Made by a program: the position numbers and the translations under genes. Of a DNA stretch of 64,000 nt, positions 1 through 9,193 are shown one piece after another (the stretch's first letter is position 1; every line of letters begins with the position of its first letter). This DNA is from Adlercreutzia rubneri (lineage in GTDB: Bacteria; Actinomycetota; Coriobacteriia; Coriobacteriales; Eggerthellaceae). Location of the stretch: NCBI RefSeq assembly GCF_009755265.1, contig NZ_WPOO01000012.1, positions 1-64,000 on the forward strand, given 5' to 3'. The notes beneath the pieces are model-generated. The model worked only from the letters and a program-made list of their open reading frames with translations, searched no databases and had not been told where the DNA came from.

Positions 1-136
1 TGCCGTCCTGGATCATGTCCACGATGTGCTTGGCGGTGTTCTGCACGAGCTCGAGCTGCTCCTGCGGGGTGTTGCCGAGGGCGTTGCCGCCCAGGGCGAT
101 GACAGCGGTCTTGCCGTTGCCCTTTTCGTAAGCCAT
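1..136 (-). CDS. arcC: Carbamate kinase, N-terminal part (runs off the left edge)
   Basis: Only the first 45 codons are present. The visible peptide holds the amino-acid kinase opening AVIALGGNAL, which binds the phosphate of carbamoyl phosphate in carbamate kinases. The enzyme makes ATP from ADP and carbamoyl phosphate in the cytoplasm, the last step of the arginine deiminase pathway. It is the third gene after arcA and argF on the same strand, which supports the call. A GAGGTG Shine-Dalgarno stretch sits a few bases upstream of the ATG at 136. The 301-base gap to argF carries several hairpins, so arcC may be partly uncoupled from the upstream genes. Confidence 0.93.
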   Translation of the reverse strand, partial: MAYEKGNGKTAVIALGGNALGNTPQEQLELVQNTAKHIVDMIQDG

Positions 137-300
137 AGATTTCACCTCAATCTTTCGGTGAACCAGCCAATCTCGCTTCTAGGTTGCATGTAAGAGAGAC
201 GAGACTGCGGTTCCAAACGGAACATAACATGCAACGGATGTGATTCTAGGTTTCAGGGCGATGACGACGCCGCGCAGAAGCATTCCGTTGTCAAATCGTA

Positions 301-421
301 GGGGGTGACTCCGAGAAGGAACCACCCCCGAAAACCCCTCCGTAGGGGCTGACCTTGGTCAGCCCTTCGCTCGCAAGTCAACCTCGCTTGCAGAGGGGCG
401 ACCGAGGTCGCCCCCTACGGA
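301..421. repeat. Cluster of palindromic units between argF and arcC
   Basis: Three stem-loops lie in a row: 301-307 with 323-329; 346-354 with 357-365 (nine pairs, two-base loop); 395-402 with 407-414 (eight pairs, four-base loop). In addition 339-349 is complementary to 410-421, so the last two hairpins can be enclosed in one larger stem. The region has no gene. It could be a REP-like repeat element or an mRNA processing or partial termination signal between argF and arcC. Both readings are inference. Confidence 0.6.
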
Positions 422-437
422 ATGGATCCTGCCGCAA

Positions 438-1436
438 TTAGCCGCAGAGGGTGGCGTACATGACGGCCTTGATGGTGTGCATGCGGTTCTCGGCCTCGTC
501 GAAGACCTTGGAGGCCTTGGACTCGAACACCTCGTCCTCCACTTCCATCTCGGTGACGCCGAAGCGCTCGGCGATGTCAGCACCGATGGTGGTGTTGGTG
601 TCGTGGAAGGCCGGCAGGCAGTGCAGGAAGATGGCGTCGGGGTTGGCCATGGCCATGACTTCCTTGGTCACGCGGAACTTCTCGAGATGCTTGATGCGCT
701 CGGCCCACACCTCGTCGGGCTCGCCCATGGACACCCACACGTCGGTGTAGATGACGTCGGCGCCGGTGCAGGCGTCCTTCACGTCGTCGGTGCACTTCAC
801 GGTGCAGCCGTTCTCGGCAGCGATGGCCTCGCAGGTCTTCACGAGCTCGGCGTCGGGCATGTTCTCCTTCGGGCCGCAAGCCACGAAGTTCATGCCGAGC
901 TTGGAGCACACGACCATCAGCGAGCGGGCCACGTTGTTGGCGGCGTCGCCCATGAACACGAGGGTCTTGCCCTTGATGTCGTAGTTGAAGTTCTCCTGCA
1001 CGGTGAGGATGTCGGCGAGCATCTGGGTGGGATGCCACTCGGTGGTCAGACCGTTCCACACCGGCACGCCGGCGTTCTCGGCCAGATCCTCCACGTCGGT
1101 CTGGGCGAAGCCGCGGAACTCGATGCCGTCGTAGAAGCGGCCGAGCACGCGGGCGGTGTCCTCGATGGACTCCTTCTTGCCCATCTGGGAGCTGCCCGGA
1201 TCAAGGTAGGTCACGCCCATGCCGAGGTCCATGGCGCCGACCTCGAAGGCGCAGCGGGTGCGCGTGGAGGTCTTCTGGAACAGCAGCACGATGTTCTTGC
1301 CCTCGAGGTAGCGGTGCGGGGTGCCGGTGCGCTTGAGGTCCTTGAAGTTCTTGGAGAGCTTCAGCAGGTACTCGATCTCCTCGGTGGAGAAGTCGAGCAG
1401 GCGGAGGAACGGACGACCGCTGAGATTGATAGGCAT
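438..1436 (-). CDS. argF: Ornithine carbamoyltransferase, catabolic
   Basis: 332 residues, the normal family length. It converts citrulline and phosphate to ornithine and carbamoyl phosphate when acting catabolically in the arginine deiminase pathway. Family motifs are visible: STRTRCAFE for carbamoyl phosphate binding, HPTQMLAD, and HCLPAFHD near the C-terminus for ornithine. An ATG ten codons upstream exists, but MPINLSGRPF at 1436 is preceded by AAAGGAAA and matches the conserved start of the family. It lies between arcA and arcC in one direction, which points to the catabolic role (often called arcB) rather than biosynthesis; no arginine synthesis genes are nearby. Confidence 0.95.
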   Translation of the reverse strand: MPINLSGRPFLRLLDFSTEEIEYLLKLSKNFKDLKRTGTPHRYLEGKNIVLLFQKTSTRTRCAFEVGAMDLGMGVTYLDPGSSQMGKKESIEDTARVLGRFYDGIEFRGFAQTDVEDLAENAGVPVWNGLTTEWHPTQMLADILTVQENFNYDIKGKTLVFMGDAANNVARSLMVVCSKLGMNFVACGPKENMPDAELVKTCEAIAAENGCTVKCTDDVKDACTGADVIYTDVWVSMGEPDEVWAERIKHLEKFRVTKEVMAMANPDAIFLHCLPAFHDTNTTIGADIAERFGVTEMEVEDEVFESKASKVFDEAENRMHTIKAVMYATLCG

Positions 1437-1594
1437 GTTCTGTTTCCTTTCCCTTGAAAGAGACATTTGTATCGCGCGGGGCCCCCGAGAACCGGGGAAC
1501 CCGCGCCTCTTTTACGGCCCAGCGCTGGCTGGCTAGACTGGGCCGGAAAAGACGGACGAAAGAGCGCTCCCTGACGGAGCAGGCGCCTTGCGGC

Positions 1595-2818
1595 TTACAG
1601 AGCCTCGCGCCAGGCCGGCATGGACATGCAGCGCGGGCCGCCACGGCCGCGGGAGAGCTCGGCCGAGGGCATCTCCAGGCAGTTGATGCCCTGCTTGTAC
1701 AGCACGTCGTTGGTGACGTTGTTGCGCTGGTACACCACCACGGTGCCGGGACGGACGCAGAGCGTGTTGGAGCCATCGTTCCACTGCTCGCGCTCGGCCG
1801 CGATGCGGTCGCCGCCGCCGCAGGGGATGAGCTTCACCGGCTGGCCGACGTACTCGGAGAGCACTTTCTCGAGATCCTCGTTGCGCTCGCGGATCTTCGT
1901 GCCGCCCTTGCCGTCCGGGGTGATCTCGAACACCGTGAGCGGGCCCATGATGCCGGGATGGATGGTGAACTTGTCGTAGTCGATCTGGGTGAACACCGTG
2001 TCCAGGTGCATGAAGGCGCGGGAGGACGGGATGTTGAAGGCCAGAATCGTGTCGATGGTCGAGGTCTCATCGTTGAACACGTTGTGGGCGATGGCGTCGA
2101 TGGCGTCGGGCTCGGTGCGCTGGGAGATGCCGATGGCCAGCACGTGCTCGTTGATGTTCAGGATGTCGCCGCCCTCGATGTGGAAGGTGTCGTTGCGATC
2201 GTAGTAGGTCGGCGTGCCGGCGAAGTCCGGATGGTACTTGAAGATGTAATCGCCGTAGATGGTCTCGCGGTTGCGCGTCACCGAGTACATGCGGTTGATG
2301 GACACGCCGTTGCCGATCATCGCGAACGGGTCGCGGGTGAAGTACAGGTTCGGCATCGGGGCGCACACGAGCTTGCAGCGGTCGGACACCATGTCCACCA
2401 AAAGGTGGGTGTCCTTCTGGGGCAGCTCCTGCAGGTTGATGCCGGCCATGGTCTTCATGACCATCTCCTTGGTGCCCGCGTAATTGGAGTTGATGTAGTC
2501 GGTGATGATGTCGTGGTACATGTCGGTGCGGATGCCGGCCTCGTAGATCCACTGATCGAGGAACTGCTGGCGCAGCTCGGGCTTGGCGTCCAGAACCTCG
2601 GCCATGAGGTCCTCCAGGTACACGACCTCGACACCCTCGCCGCGAAGGATGTTCGCGAAGGCGTCGTGCTCCTCCTGGGCCACGGGGAGGAACGGGATGT
2701 CGTCGAACAAGAGCTCCTCAAGCGTATTGGGGGTGAGGTTCAGCAGCTCGTCGCCGGGGCGGTGAAGGATGACCTTCTTGAGGTTGCCGATTTCGCTCTT
2801 GACGTTTACTCCTTGCAT
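1595..2818 (-). CDS. arcA: Arginine deiminase
   Basis: 407 residues. It hydrolyses arginine to citrulline and ammonia in the cytoplasm and is the first enzyme of the pathway. Visible family motifs are EGGDILNI, HLDTVFTQ and the C-terminal GGPRCMSMP, in which Cys397 is the expected catalytic nucleophile. The longer frame begins 33 codons upstream, but MQGVNVKSEIG at 2818 has a GGAGAG ribosome site at good spacing and matches the usual N-terminus. It is the first gene of an arcA-argF-arcC operon; the 740-base region upstream should hold its promoter. No arcD antiporter is adjacent. Confidence 0.96.
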   Translation of the reverse strand: MQGVNVKSEIGNLKKVILHRPGDELLNLTPNTLEELLFDDIPFLPVAQEEHDAFANILRGEGVEVVYLEDLMAEVLDAKPELRQQFLDQWIYEAGIRTDMYHDIITDYINSNYAGTKEMVMKTMAGINLQELPQKDTHLLVDMVSDRCKLVCAPMPNLYFTRDPFAMIGNGVSINRMYSVTRNRETIYGDYIFKYHPDFAGTPTYYDRNDTFHIEGGDILNINEHVLAIGISQRTEPDAIDAIAHNVFNDETSTIDTILAFNIPSSRAFMHLDTVFTQIDYDKFTIHPGIMGPLTVFEITPDGKGGTKIRERNEDLEKVLSEYVGQPVKLIPCGGGDRIAAEREQWNDGSNTLCVRPGTVVVYQRNNVTNDVLYKQGINCLEMPSAELSRGRGGPRCMSMPAWREAL

Positions 2819-3560
2819 GTGACTCTCCAATCCGGCGGCTTGAAGTCCGCCATCATAGTTGAGAAGCTGCGGGCGAATGCCACCCTCAGCCCATCGCGGT
2901 CGGCGCGATGGATGCATCTAATGTCTCAGAATCCGGGCCAGGGGGAAGAGGTAAAGTGGTATTAGATGAGGGTTTAACTTGTCATTACCAACCCTCTGCC
3001 AGCCTTACACCCTTAGTAAACGCCCCTTGCTACGTCTCCTTCGCCCCAGGTCAAGCGTGCGACCCGAAGCTTTTGCATCGGATGCCTTCCTTGCGCATCG
3101 ACGGTGCTTTGCTTTTCGGCCCCCTAACAATTACAGCCGAGGTCGCAATTCGTCGATGAACCTAAAGTATCATCATTTTTGTTCACATGCAATAAAAAAG
3201 TTCCAATCGTTTAGGGATTCAATCAAATTTCACGAATGCATAAGATAGCACAGCCTCTACCTTGGTCGCGCTTGAGCCTGGAAGGCGGCTTATCTGAGGT
3301 GTTTTACCAGCTAAAAGTCATGTTTTTCTCATTTGACCATGTTTAATGCACTCTTATTGGCTCCATAATCTACTTTGTCAATTAGTAGAGCGTGCATCAT
3401 TCGGCCTCTTCTTCCCTCATCTTTTTTCAGTTCAAACCCTCATTTTTCGTAGTGCAGATGAACAATTTTACTTCAAGGCGTATACTGCACCTGAGAAACC
3501 GAGTCGCCCTTGCGAGTCGCTCGGCCACCCCACACGCTCGCCTTCGGAAGGAGACGCACC
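2819..3560. other. Long non-coding region upstream of arcA
   Basis: About 740 bases without a convincing gene. It is clearly richer in A and T than its surroundings, most of all at 3160-3480. A weak stem can form between GAGGGTT and AACCCTC around 2967-2996. It must contain the arcA promoter on the minus strand and the promoter of the amidohydrolase on the plus strand. I could not pick a convincing -35/-10 pair or an arginine-regulator box by eye. Short open frames here lack ribosome sites and family resemblance. Confidence 0.5.
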
Positions 3561-5189
3561 ATGGCAACTCCCCGCCCCGCTGATCGAATCCTCGTTACCT
3601 CTGCCTTGTTTACCGGTGCCGACGACGAGCCTGCGCCCGGAGCCGTGGCCATCGGGGGCGACCGCGTTTTGTGGGCCGGCCCTCTTGAAGTCCTGCCCGA
3701 GCATCTGCGCGGCACCGATACCGAAGTCGTCGACTACGGAAACGCTCTCGTGATGCCGGGCTTCCACGACGCCCATCTTCATTACTTCCACTCCGCGCTG
3801 TACCTCTCCCCTCTGGCTGAGCGCTTCGTGGGCGAGAACGAGGCCGACGCGGTAGCGCGCCTGGCGCCCTTGGCCGCACGGCGACCGGCCGGCTCGTGGC
3901 TGCTCACCCAGGGCTGGCGCGACTACTTGTGGAACCCGGCCGGCATGCCGAGCCGCGCGTCGCTGGATGCTGCCTACCCCGACCGACCCGTGGCCATGTA
4001 CTCCGGCGACGCCCACACCCTGTGGCTGAACAGCTGCGCGCTGGAACGCTTGGGCATCACGGAGGAAAGCGAGCCGCCCGCAGGCGGGAGCTACGACAAA
4101 GACACCGACGGGCACCTTACGGGCATTGTGCGCGAGGCGGCAGCCATGGAGCTCATGCCGCGCATCGTGGCGGAATTCTCGCGCGAGGAGCTGCTGGACG
4201 CCTACCGCTCCTTCGAGCGTTATCTGAACGAGCACGGCATCACGGGCGTGTGCGACGTGTCGCTCATGGCGATGCCGGGCCTCGATTTCGTGCGCGACGA
4301 CCTGTTCGGCGCCTTGGAAGAGGCCGGCGAGCTCACCGTGCGCGTGTCCATGTTCCCCACGCTTTTGGAAGACCGCAGCCGTCTGGCCGCCCTGCAGGCC
4401 GCCCACACGGGCCCGCTCCTTTCGGCTCAGGGCTTCAAGCAGTTCTTCGACGGCGTTTCCAGCCAGCACACCGCCTGGGTTCACGACCCCTACACCAACG
4501 CTCGCTTCGAGGGCGACTGCGGGCGCCCCACCGTGGCTGCCGAAGTGATGGAGGCGCTGGTGGCCCCGGCGGCGGCCGAGGGCTCGCCCGTGCGCATCCA
4601 CGCCATCGGCGACGAGGCCATCCACCGCTGCCTCGATATCTTCGAAGCCCACCCGGTGGCCTCCCCCGCCCATCACACCATCGAGCATTTGGAGAACTTC
4701 CAGCCCGACGACATCGCGCGCATCGCGCGGGCGGACGTCATCGCCAGCGTGCAGCCACGCCACATCACCCTGGATCCCGGCGGCCCGGAGCGTGATTTGG
4801 GACCCGAGCGCGTCCCTTATATGTGGCCTTTCCGCACCCTGCTCGATTCCGGTGCCACGCTGGCCTTCGGCACCGACTCCCCCGTTACCGACATCGACCC
4901 CATCGACGCCGTCTACACCGCCGTCACCCGCCGCGACGCCGACACCCACGAGCCGTGCGGGGGCTGGCTACCCGAGGAGCGCATCACCCTGGCCGAGGCC
5001 CTGCGCGCCTACACCGCCGGCAGCGCCGCCGCCGCCCAGCGCGCCGACGAGCTGGGGCAGCTAGCCCCGGGCATGTTCGCCGATATCGTCGTGCTGGACC
5101 CGAACCCCTTCGAGCTGGCTCCCGACGACCTGCAGCAGGCAAAGGTACAAGCCACCTACGTCGCCGGCAAGAAGGTGTACGAACAATGA
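3561..5189 (+). CDS. Metal-dependent amidohydrolase, YtcJ-like (amidohydrolase family 3)
   Basis: 542 residues, a typical length for the family. These TIM-barrel hydrolases cut amide or related C-N bonds of small molecules with one or two divalent metals. The metal-binding HxH is in HDAHLH (His72, His74), with later metal ligands in HAIGDEAIH and HHTIEH, and the catalytic aspartate in FGTDSP. The C-terminal segment LAPGMFADIVVLDPNPFE is the usual family end. An in-frame start lies 17 codons upstream, but ATG 3561 follows GGAAGGAGAC at ideal spacing. No signal peptide is seen, so it is cytoplasmic. The gene stands alone, and the substrate cannot be told from sequence. Confidence 0.85.
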   Translation: MATPRPADRILVTSALFTGADDEPAPGAVAIGGDRVLWAGPLEVLPEHLRGTDTEVVDYGNALVMPGFHDAHLHYFHSALYLSPLAERFVGENEADAVARLAPLAARRPAGSWLLTQGWRDYLWNPAGMPSRASLDAAYPDRPVAMYSGDAHTLWLNSCALERLGITEESEPPAGGSYDKDTDGHLTGIVREAAAMELMPRIVAEFSREELLDAYRSFERYLNEHGITGVCDVSLMAMPGLDFVRDDLFGALEEAGELTVRVSMFPTLLEDRSRLAALQAAHTGPLLSAQGFKQFFDGVSSQHTAWVHDPYTNARFEGDCGRPTVAAEVMEALVAPAAAEGSPVRIHAIGDEAIHRCLDIFEAHPVASPAHHTIEHLENFQPDDIARIARADVIASVQPRHITLDPGGPERDLGPERVPYMWPFRTLLDSGATLAFGTDSPVTDIDPIDAVYTAVTRRDADTHEPCGGWLPEERITLAEALRAYTAGSAAAAQRADELGQLAPGMFADIVVLDPNPFELAPDDLQQAKVQATYVAGKKVYEQ

Positions 5190-5202
5190 GATTGGGCCTC
5201 TT

Positions 5203-5237
5203 TAGGCTAAAATGCGCCGATTCCGTATTTTAGCCTA
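5203..5237. terminator. Perfect 11-bp inverted repeat after the amidohydrolase gene
   Basis: TAGGCTAAAAT at 5203-5213 is exactly complementary to ATTTTAGCCTA at 5227-5237, leaving a 13-base loop. It begins 13 bases after the amidohydrolase stop codon. The AT-rich arms place a T run in the 3' arm, so it may work as a terminator. Confidence 0.55.
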
Positions 5238-5276
5238 GGCTAGCATCCTTCCTTCCGCCGGCTGCGCCAACTGAGA

Positions 5277-5302
5277 AGCGAGCCCGCGCAAGCAGGCTCG
5301 CT
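5277..5302. terminator. Stem-loop between two convergent genes
   Basis: AGCGAGCC at 5277-5284 pairs with GGCTCGCT at 5295-5302 around a ten-base loop. It lies between the amidohydrolase stop and the stop of the convergent flavoprotein gene and could end transcription from either side. There is no strong T tract. Confidence 0.45.
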
Positions 5303-5378
5303 CCAATTCGATCTATGGAAAGGCGGCGGAACGAGGGGGAGGAAGGAGAACGTCCCGCCGCCAGTTTCCCTTCAGCGA

Positions 5379-7172
5379 TTAGGCGTCGGTGCGGCCGTCC
5401 TTCTTCATGACGCCGCCCGCGGCCATGTAGCCGCCCACGAAGGCCAAGCCCAGATCAGCGAACACGCCAGTGAGAGGCTTGCCCGCGGGGTTGCCCTCGC
5501 CCGCCGACCCGCCGGCAGTATGCCAGGCGGCGTACAGACCCGGAATGGGCGCGCCCTCGGTGCTGATGACCTGCATGTCAGGGTTCACCTTCAAACCGCA
5601 CTTCGAGCCGAACACATGGCCACCAACGATGGCTCCATAGTAGGGCGGCTCATCTAAAGCAAGCAGCCACTCCTTCGGATATTTGTAGGTGGCAGCGTAG
5701 TCCTCGCCCGCTGCGCAGGCAGCGTTCCATTTCTCCACGTTGTCCACGAGGACGCCCTCGCGCAGGCCAAGCGCCGCCTCAAGCTCCTCAATGGTGTCGC
5801 ACTTGCGAATGACGCCAGCCTCCACCATGTCGTTGAACCCGGTGTGCCAGTCGCGCAGATACTCCGGCACGCGATCGTAGAAGGGGTCGTCGTCAGCGAG
5901 GATCTTGCCCTTGCGGCAAATCACCTGGCCAAAGTAGTTGTCCAGCATGAGCTGCTCGTACTTCGAATCGAAGATGCAGTAGGTCTTGCCGCCGGGCTGG
6001 CTCATCTCGATGGCGGCAGTCTCGCAAAGCCCCTCAGAGGAGGGCGACGCATCGTTCACATAGGGATAAACGCGAGCGCTCGTGCCGATATAGGGAACGC
6101 GGTTGCCGTCGCGGTTGATGCGCAGCCAGGGCTGGCGCACTACCTGGTTGCCGTCCTTGTTGATGTGGCAGTCCATCTCGGTATCGAACTCGTCATAGTC
6201 GCGCCACCACACGCCGCCGTCGAAGGCGCCGGTGGAATCGTATCCGGCCAGATCGGCCCCTACACCCTGGCCCATGCGGATGCACTCGCCAGTGCCGTTG
6301 GGCGGCGTGGCGATATTCGCAATACCCTGAAGAGTCGTGGCGGAGTACTTGGCCATCATGGCGCGGTTCACCTCCATACCACCGGCGCACAGGATGACGC
6401 AGTTGGTAGCGTGGATGAACTTCTCGCCCTCCTCGTCGGTGACCTTCACGCCCACGACGGCCCCACCGTCGAAGACGAGCGTGTCCACGTTGCTGTTGGC
6501 GCGCACCTCGGCCCCGTCTTTCTGCGCCTGCTCGGTCAGCAGCTGCAAGGGGATCAGGTTCACGTTGATGCCGTTGGTGGGCGTGGACATCCCCTCCCAT
6601 TCCAGCATGCCCGCACCGGCAGGGCTCGGGTTCATAGGCACCCATTTGGCCCCGGCCTTCTCGTTCATCCAGTCGATGCACTTCGGGCCTTCCACCAGCA
6701 TGGCGCGCACAAGCTCCGGATCACCGGTCTGCTGCTGGCAGCTCATGACGTACTCTAGGATGCGATCCACATCGTAGGGATATTCCGGATAGGCGAACTT
6801 GCGCTCTTCAGCGGCCTTGTGGCCGCCCATGTTCGAGAACACCGATGAGTGCTTCGAGTTGCCGTTCAACTCCATGTTGCGCTCTAACACAAGCACCTGG
6901 TAACCCGCCTGGCCGAGCCGGATGGCGGCGTTGATGCCCGCGGCGCCGGAGCCGACCACGATGACCTCGGCCTCCTCATCCCAGTTCTCGGGAACACTAG
7001 CCGGCTCGATGGGGGCAGCGGCAGCCTCAAAGGTCTCTCGTTCCTTGTCGCGAGCATCGCTGCCGCCAGTATCGGCCATCTCGGCCTTCGGAGCGCAGCC
7101 GGCAAGTCCCGCTGCAGCAGCCGTTCCTCCGAGCAGCGCCCCCTTGAAAAACGTTCTGCGATCGATGTTCAT
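5379..7172 (-). CDS. Tat-exported FAD-dependent reductase (fumarate/urocanate reductase flavoprotein type)
   Basis: 597 residues. The N-terminus MNIDRRTFFKGALLG is a twin-arginine signal, followed by LAGC at 23-26, a lipobox, so the mature protein is probably a lipid-anchored extracytoplasmic enzyme. The FAD dinucleotide-binding motif GSGAAG is at 74-79 with the acidic end of the fold in LVLERN. The C-terminal WHTAGGSAGEGNPAGKPL matches the FAD-binding end of the fumarate reductase flavoprotein family. Such proteins reduce fumarate, urocanate or other enoates with electrons from the quinone pool. No haem or FeS motif is present, so a partner must deliver electrons. Start ATG 7172 has AGGGGAG upstream; a longer frame does not. 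A LysR gene is divergent and likely controls it. Confidence 0.85.
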   Translation of the reverse strand: MNIDRRTFFKGALLGGTAAAAGLAGCAPKAEMADTGGSDARDKERETFEAAAAPIEPASVPENWDEEAEVIVVGSGAAGINAAIRLGQAGYQVLVLERNMELNGNSKHSSVFSNMGGHKAAEERKFAYPEYPYDVDRILEYVMSCQQQTGDPELVRAMLVEGPKCIDWMNEKAGAKWVPMNPSPAGAGMLEWEGMSTPTNGINVNLIPLQLLTEQAQKDGAEVRANSNVDTLVFDGGAVVGVKVTDEEGEKFIHATNCVILCAGGMEVNRAMMAKYSATTLQGIANIATPPNGTGECIRMGQGVGADLAGYDSTGAFDGGVWWRDYDEFDTEMDCHINKDGNQVVRQPWLRINRDGNRVPYIGTSARVYPYVNDASPSSEGLCETAAIEMSQPGGKTYCIFDSKYEQLMLDNYFGQVICRKGKILADDDPFYDRVPEYLRDWHTGFNDMVEAGVIRKCDTIEELEAALGLREGVLVDNVEKWNAACAAGEDYAATYKYPKEWLLALDEPPYYGAIVGGHVFGSKCGLKVNPDMQVISTEGAPIPGLYAAWHTAGGSAGEGNPAGKPLTGVFADLGLAFVGGYMAAGGVMKKDGRTDA

Positions 7173-7298
7173 AGGTCTCCCCTTTCCTTCAGGTTTCGTC
7201 GCTCCTCCATCATAGGGGCGCCCCTGCCGAGAACGAGGGAGGTTAATTGCGAGCGCCGTCGGTTTCCTTTGCATCTCTGTTCAGGTTGGCAACGCACG

Positions 7299-7316
7299 TG
7301 TAAAGTAATCTTTACA
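7299..7316. promoter_or_regulatory. Palindrome in the LysR/flavoprotein divergent promoter
   Basis: TGTAAAG at 7299-7305 is a perfect mirror of CTTTACA at 7310-7316 with a four-base spacer. It lies between the two divergent genes, 58 bases before the LysR start. It fits the T-N11-A form of LysR-type operators. The binding protein is inferred from position. Confidence 0.6.
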
Positions 7317-7374
7317 GCATGCCGTATGAGTGGGACACTGGACGTCTCGCCGTCATGTTTGGAAGGAACGCGCC

Positions 7375-8316
7375 GTGAACACACGCTATCTGGAGGAATT
7401 CCTCGTCATTGCCGATGAATTGAACTTTTCTGCAGCGGCCAAGCGGCTCTATACCACGCGCCCCACCCTCAGCGAGCACCTGGCGGAGCTGGAGGATGAA
7501 CTGGGCTGCAAGCTCGTCGAGCGCGGTCGGGGAAAGCCCGCGCTGACGCCGCTTGGGAGGCGGTTCCTCGGCACAGCTTCCGACTTGCTGGGGCAATGGG
7601 ACGAAGTTGTCGACGAATACCGGGATCTCTCCGACAACCTGCTCACCGTTACCGTGTCGGCCACAAACCTTCCCTGGCTCGAAGCGCCTCTTCTGCGCGC
7701 ACGGCACCGCATCGCCGAAAAGTGGCCCGAGGGCAAAATCGACATCGTCACCGACAACGGCCCCTTGGCCACCGTAGACGCGCTGGGCGAGCGGAAGAAC
7801 GACATCGTCGTCGTAGGCTGCAAGAACTTCAGCGAGGCAGGACATCGGCTTCTCACGAAAGAGCATCCAGGATTCGTGCTGAACGCCGAGACCACTCACT
7901 TGTTTATGGCCGAGGATAACCCGTTGTTCGGACGCGATACCATTCACGCCACCGACCTCGACGGCGCCGTCCTGCTCCTGCCGCCCGACGTCCACCAGAG
8001 CTACGAGCGCGACGGAGTCGCCGACCGCTTTGCCGCGAACGGCGCTCGCGTCACGCTCAAGACGATGCCCTTCCGCGACCATGCCGAGTATTTCGCCCAC
8101 GATTTCGGGTGCGCCATCGGCGTTGCGCCCGGCACCCTTGTGCCGCGCTTCGGGCTCGACCGGCGCCCCGGGCTGCGCCTGTTCGACCTCGACGATATGG
8201 ATTTCTCGACGGACTTCATCGCCGTGTTCCGAGACGAATTCGTCGAAAGCCCCCATGGCCGCGTCCTTTTCGACGAGATGAAGGCCGCTGTGGCCCAAGG
8301 AGAGCCCGGAGCCTAG
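7375..8316 (+). CDS. LysR-family transcriptional regulator
   Basis: 313 residues. Residues 1-60 form the LysR winged helix: NTRYLEEFLVIADELNFSAA followed by the recognition region RLYTTRPTLSEHLAELEDEL. The rest is the substrate-sensing domain. I chose GTG 7375 because GGAAGG lies just upstream and the next residues match the family start; the open frame extends further upstream. It is divergent from the exported flavoprotein gene with a palindrome between them, so it probably senses the flavoprotein's substrate and activates that gene. The 3' end meets the mazG stop with a one-base gap. Confidence 0.88.
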   Translation: MNTRYLEEFLVIADELNFSAAAKRLYTTRPTLSEHLAELEDELGCKLVERGRGKPALTPLGRRFLGTASDLLGQWDEVVDEYRDLSDNLLTVTVSATNLPWLEAPLLRARHRIAEKWPEGKIDIVTDNGPLATVDALGERKNDIVVVGCKNFSEAGHRLLTKEHPGFVLNAETTHLFMAEDNPLFGRDTIHATDLDGAVLLLPPDVHQSYERDGVADRFAANGARVTLKTMPFRDHAEYFAHDFGCAIGVAPGTLVPRFGLDRRPGLRLFDLDDMDFSTDFIAVFRDEFVESPHGRVLFDEMKAAVAQGEPGA

Positions 8317-8317
8317 T

Positions 8318-9193
8318 TTAGCTCTCCAGGACCTTCGAAAGCTGCCAGAGTTCTTCCATCTCCTCCATGGAGAGGTCTTCCACGCGGCGGCCACCTCCGG
8401 CAGCGGCGCCTTCCATGAAGGCCCAGCGGACGCGGAACTTGCCGCAGGTGGCGCGCAGGGCCTCCTCAGCCTGGACGCCCATCTTGCGGGCTACGTTCAC
8501 GAGCGAGAACAGCACGTCGCCCATCTCCAGTTCCACCGCCGCGGCAGCCGCGGGATCGGCGGCGGCATCCACTTTGCCGTTCGCGGACTTCGGCGCGGCG
8601 GCGTAGGCGGCCTTAAGCTCGGCGACCTCCTCGTCCACCTTGGCCCACACGTCGTCCACCGTTTCCCACTCGAAACCGGCCGAGGCCGCCTTCCGCGAGA
8701 TCTTCTGCGCCTGTTTCAGCGCCGGGAAGCTCTTCGGCACGCCGTCGAGCAGCCCCTGGGGCGCGTCGGCCGCAGCGTCGGCGGACTCCTTCTCGGCCAT
8801 CTTTATCTGATCCCATACGTCCAGCACCTCGTTGGCGTCGCCTGCCACCACGTCACCGAACACATGGGGATGCCGGCGCACGATCTTCGCGTTCACGTCG
8901 CGGCACACGTCGTCGATGGTGAACTCGCCGGCGTCCGCGGCAATCTGCGACTGCAGCACCACCTGAAGCAGCACGTCGCCGAGCTCTTCGCGCATGTGCG
9001 GCACGTCGTCGGCCTCGATGGCATCCACGGCCTCGTAAGCCTCCTCCACCATGTTGCCGGAAATGCTCTTGTGGGTCTGCTCCTTGTCCCAGGGGCACCC
9101 GTCCGGCGAGCGCAGCGCCTCGATGGTGGCCACGAACTCGTTGAAGGCGGGGTGCTCGGTCGGCTGCACCTCGGCTACCAGCTTCTCAGTCAC
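8318..9193 (-). CDS. mazG: MazG-family nucleoside triphosphate pyrophosphohydrolase
   Basis: 291 residues. It hydrolyses nucleoside triphosphates to monophosphate and pyrophosphate, cleaning the pool of non-canonical or excess nucleotides. The hallmark segment RSPDGCPWDKEQTH is followed by EEAYEAVDAIE and EELGDVLLQVV, which supply the acidic metal ligands. A second MazG-like half with EEVAELKAAY and ELGDVLFSLVN-like spacing (EMGDVLFSLVN) follows, as in two-domain MazG. An Ala-rich linker of about 20 residues interrupts the second half. The frame is open far upstream, but GTG 9193 with GAAGGGAG before it is the best start. Confidence 0.9.
   Translation of the reverse strand: MTEKLVAEVQPTEHPAFNEFVATIEALRSPDGCPWDKEQTHKSISGNMVEEAYEAVDAIEADDVPHMREELGDVLLQVVLQSQIAADAGEFTIDDVCRDVNAKIVRRHPHVFGDVVAGDANEVLDVWDQIKMAEKESADAAADAPQGLLDGVPKSFPALKQAQKISRKAASAGFEWETVDDVWAKVDEEVAELKAAYAAAPKSANGKVDAAADPAAAAAVELEMGDVLFSLVNVARKMGVQAEEALRATCGKFRVRWAFMEGAAAGGGRRVEDLSMEEMEELWQLSKVLES

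Noticed and set aside
137..437. tRNA or riboswitch in the argF-arcC gap
   Set aside because: The hairpins do not form a cloverleaf, there is no T-arm sequence, and simple palindromes explain the structure. I found no tRNA or rRNA in the window.
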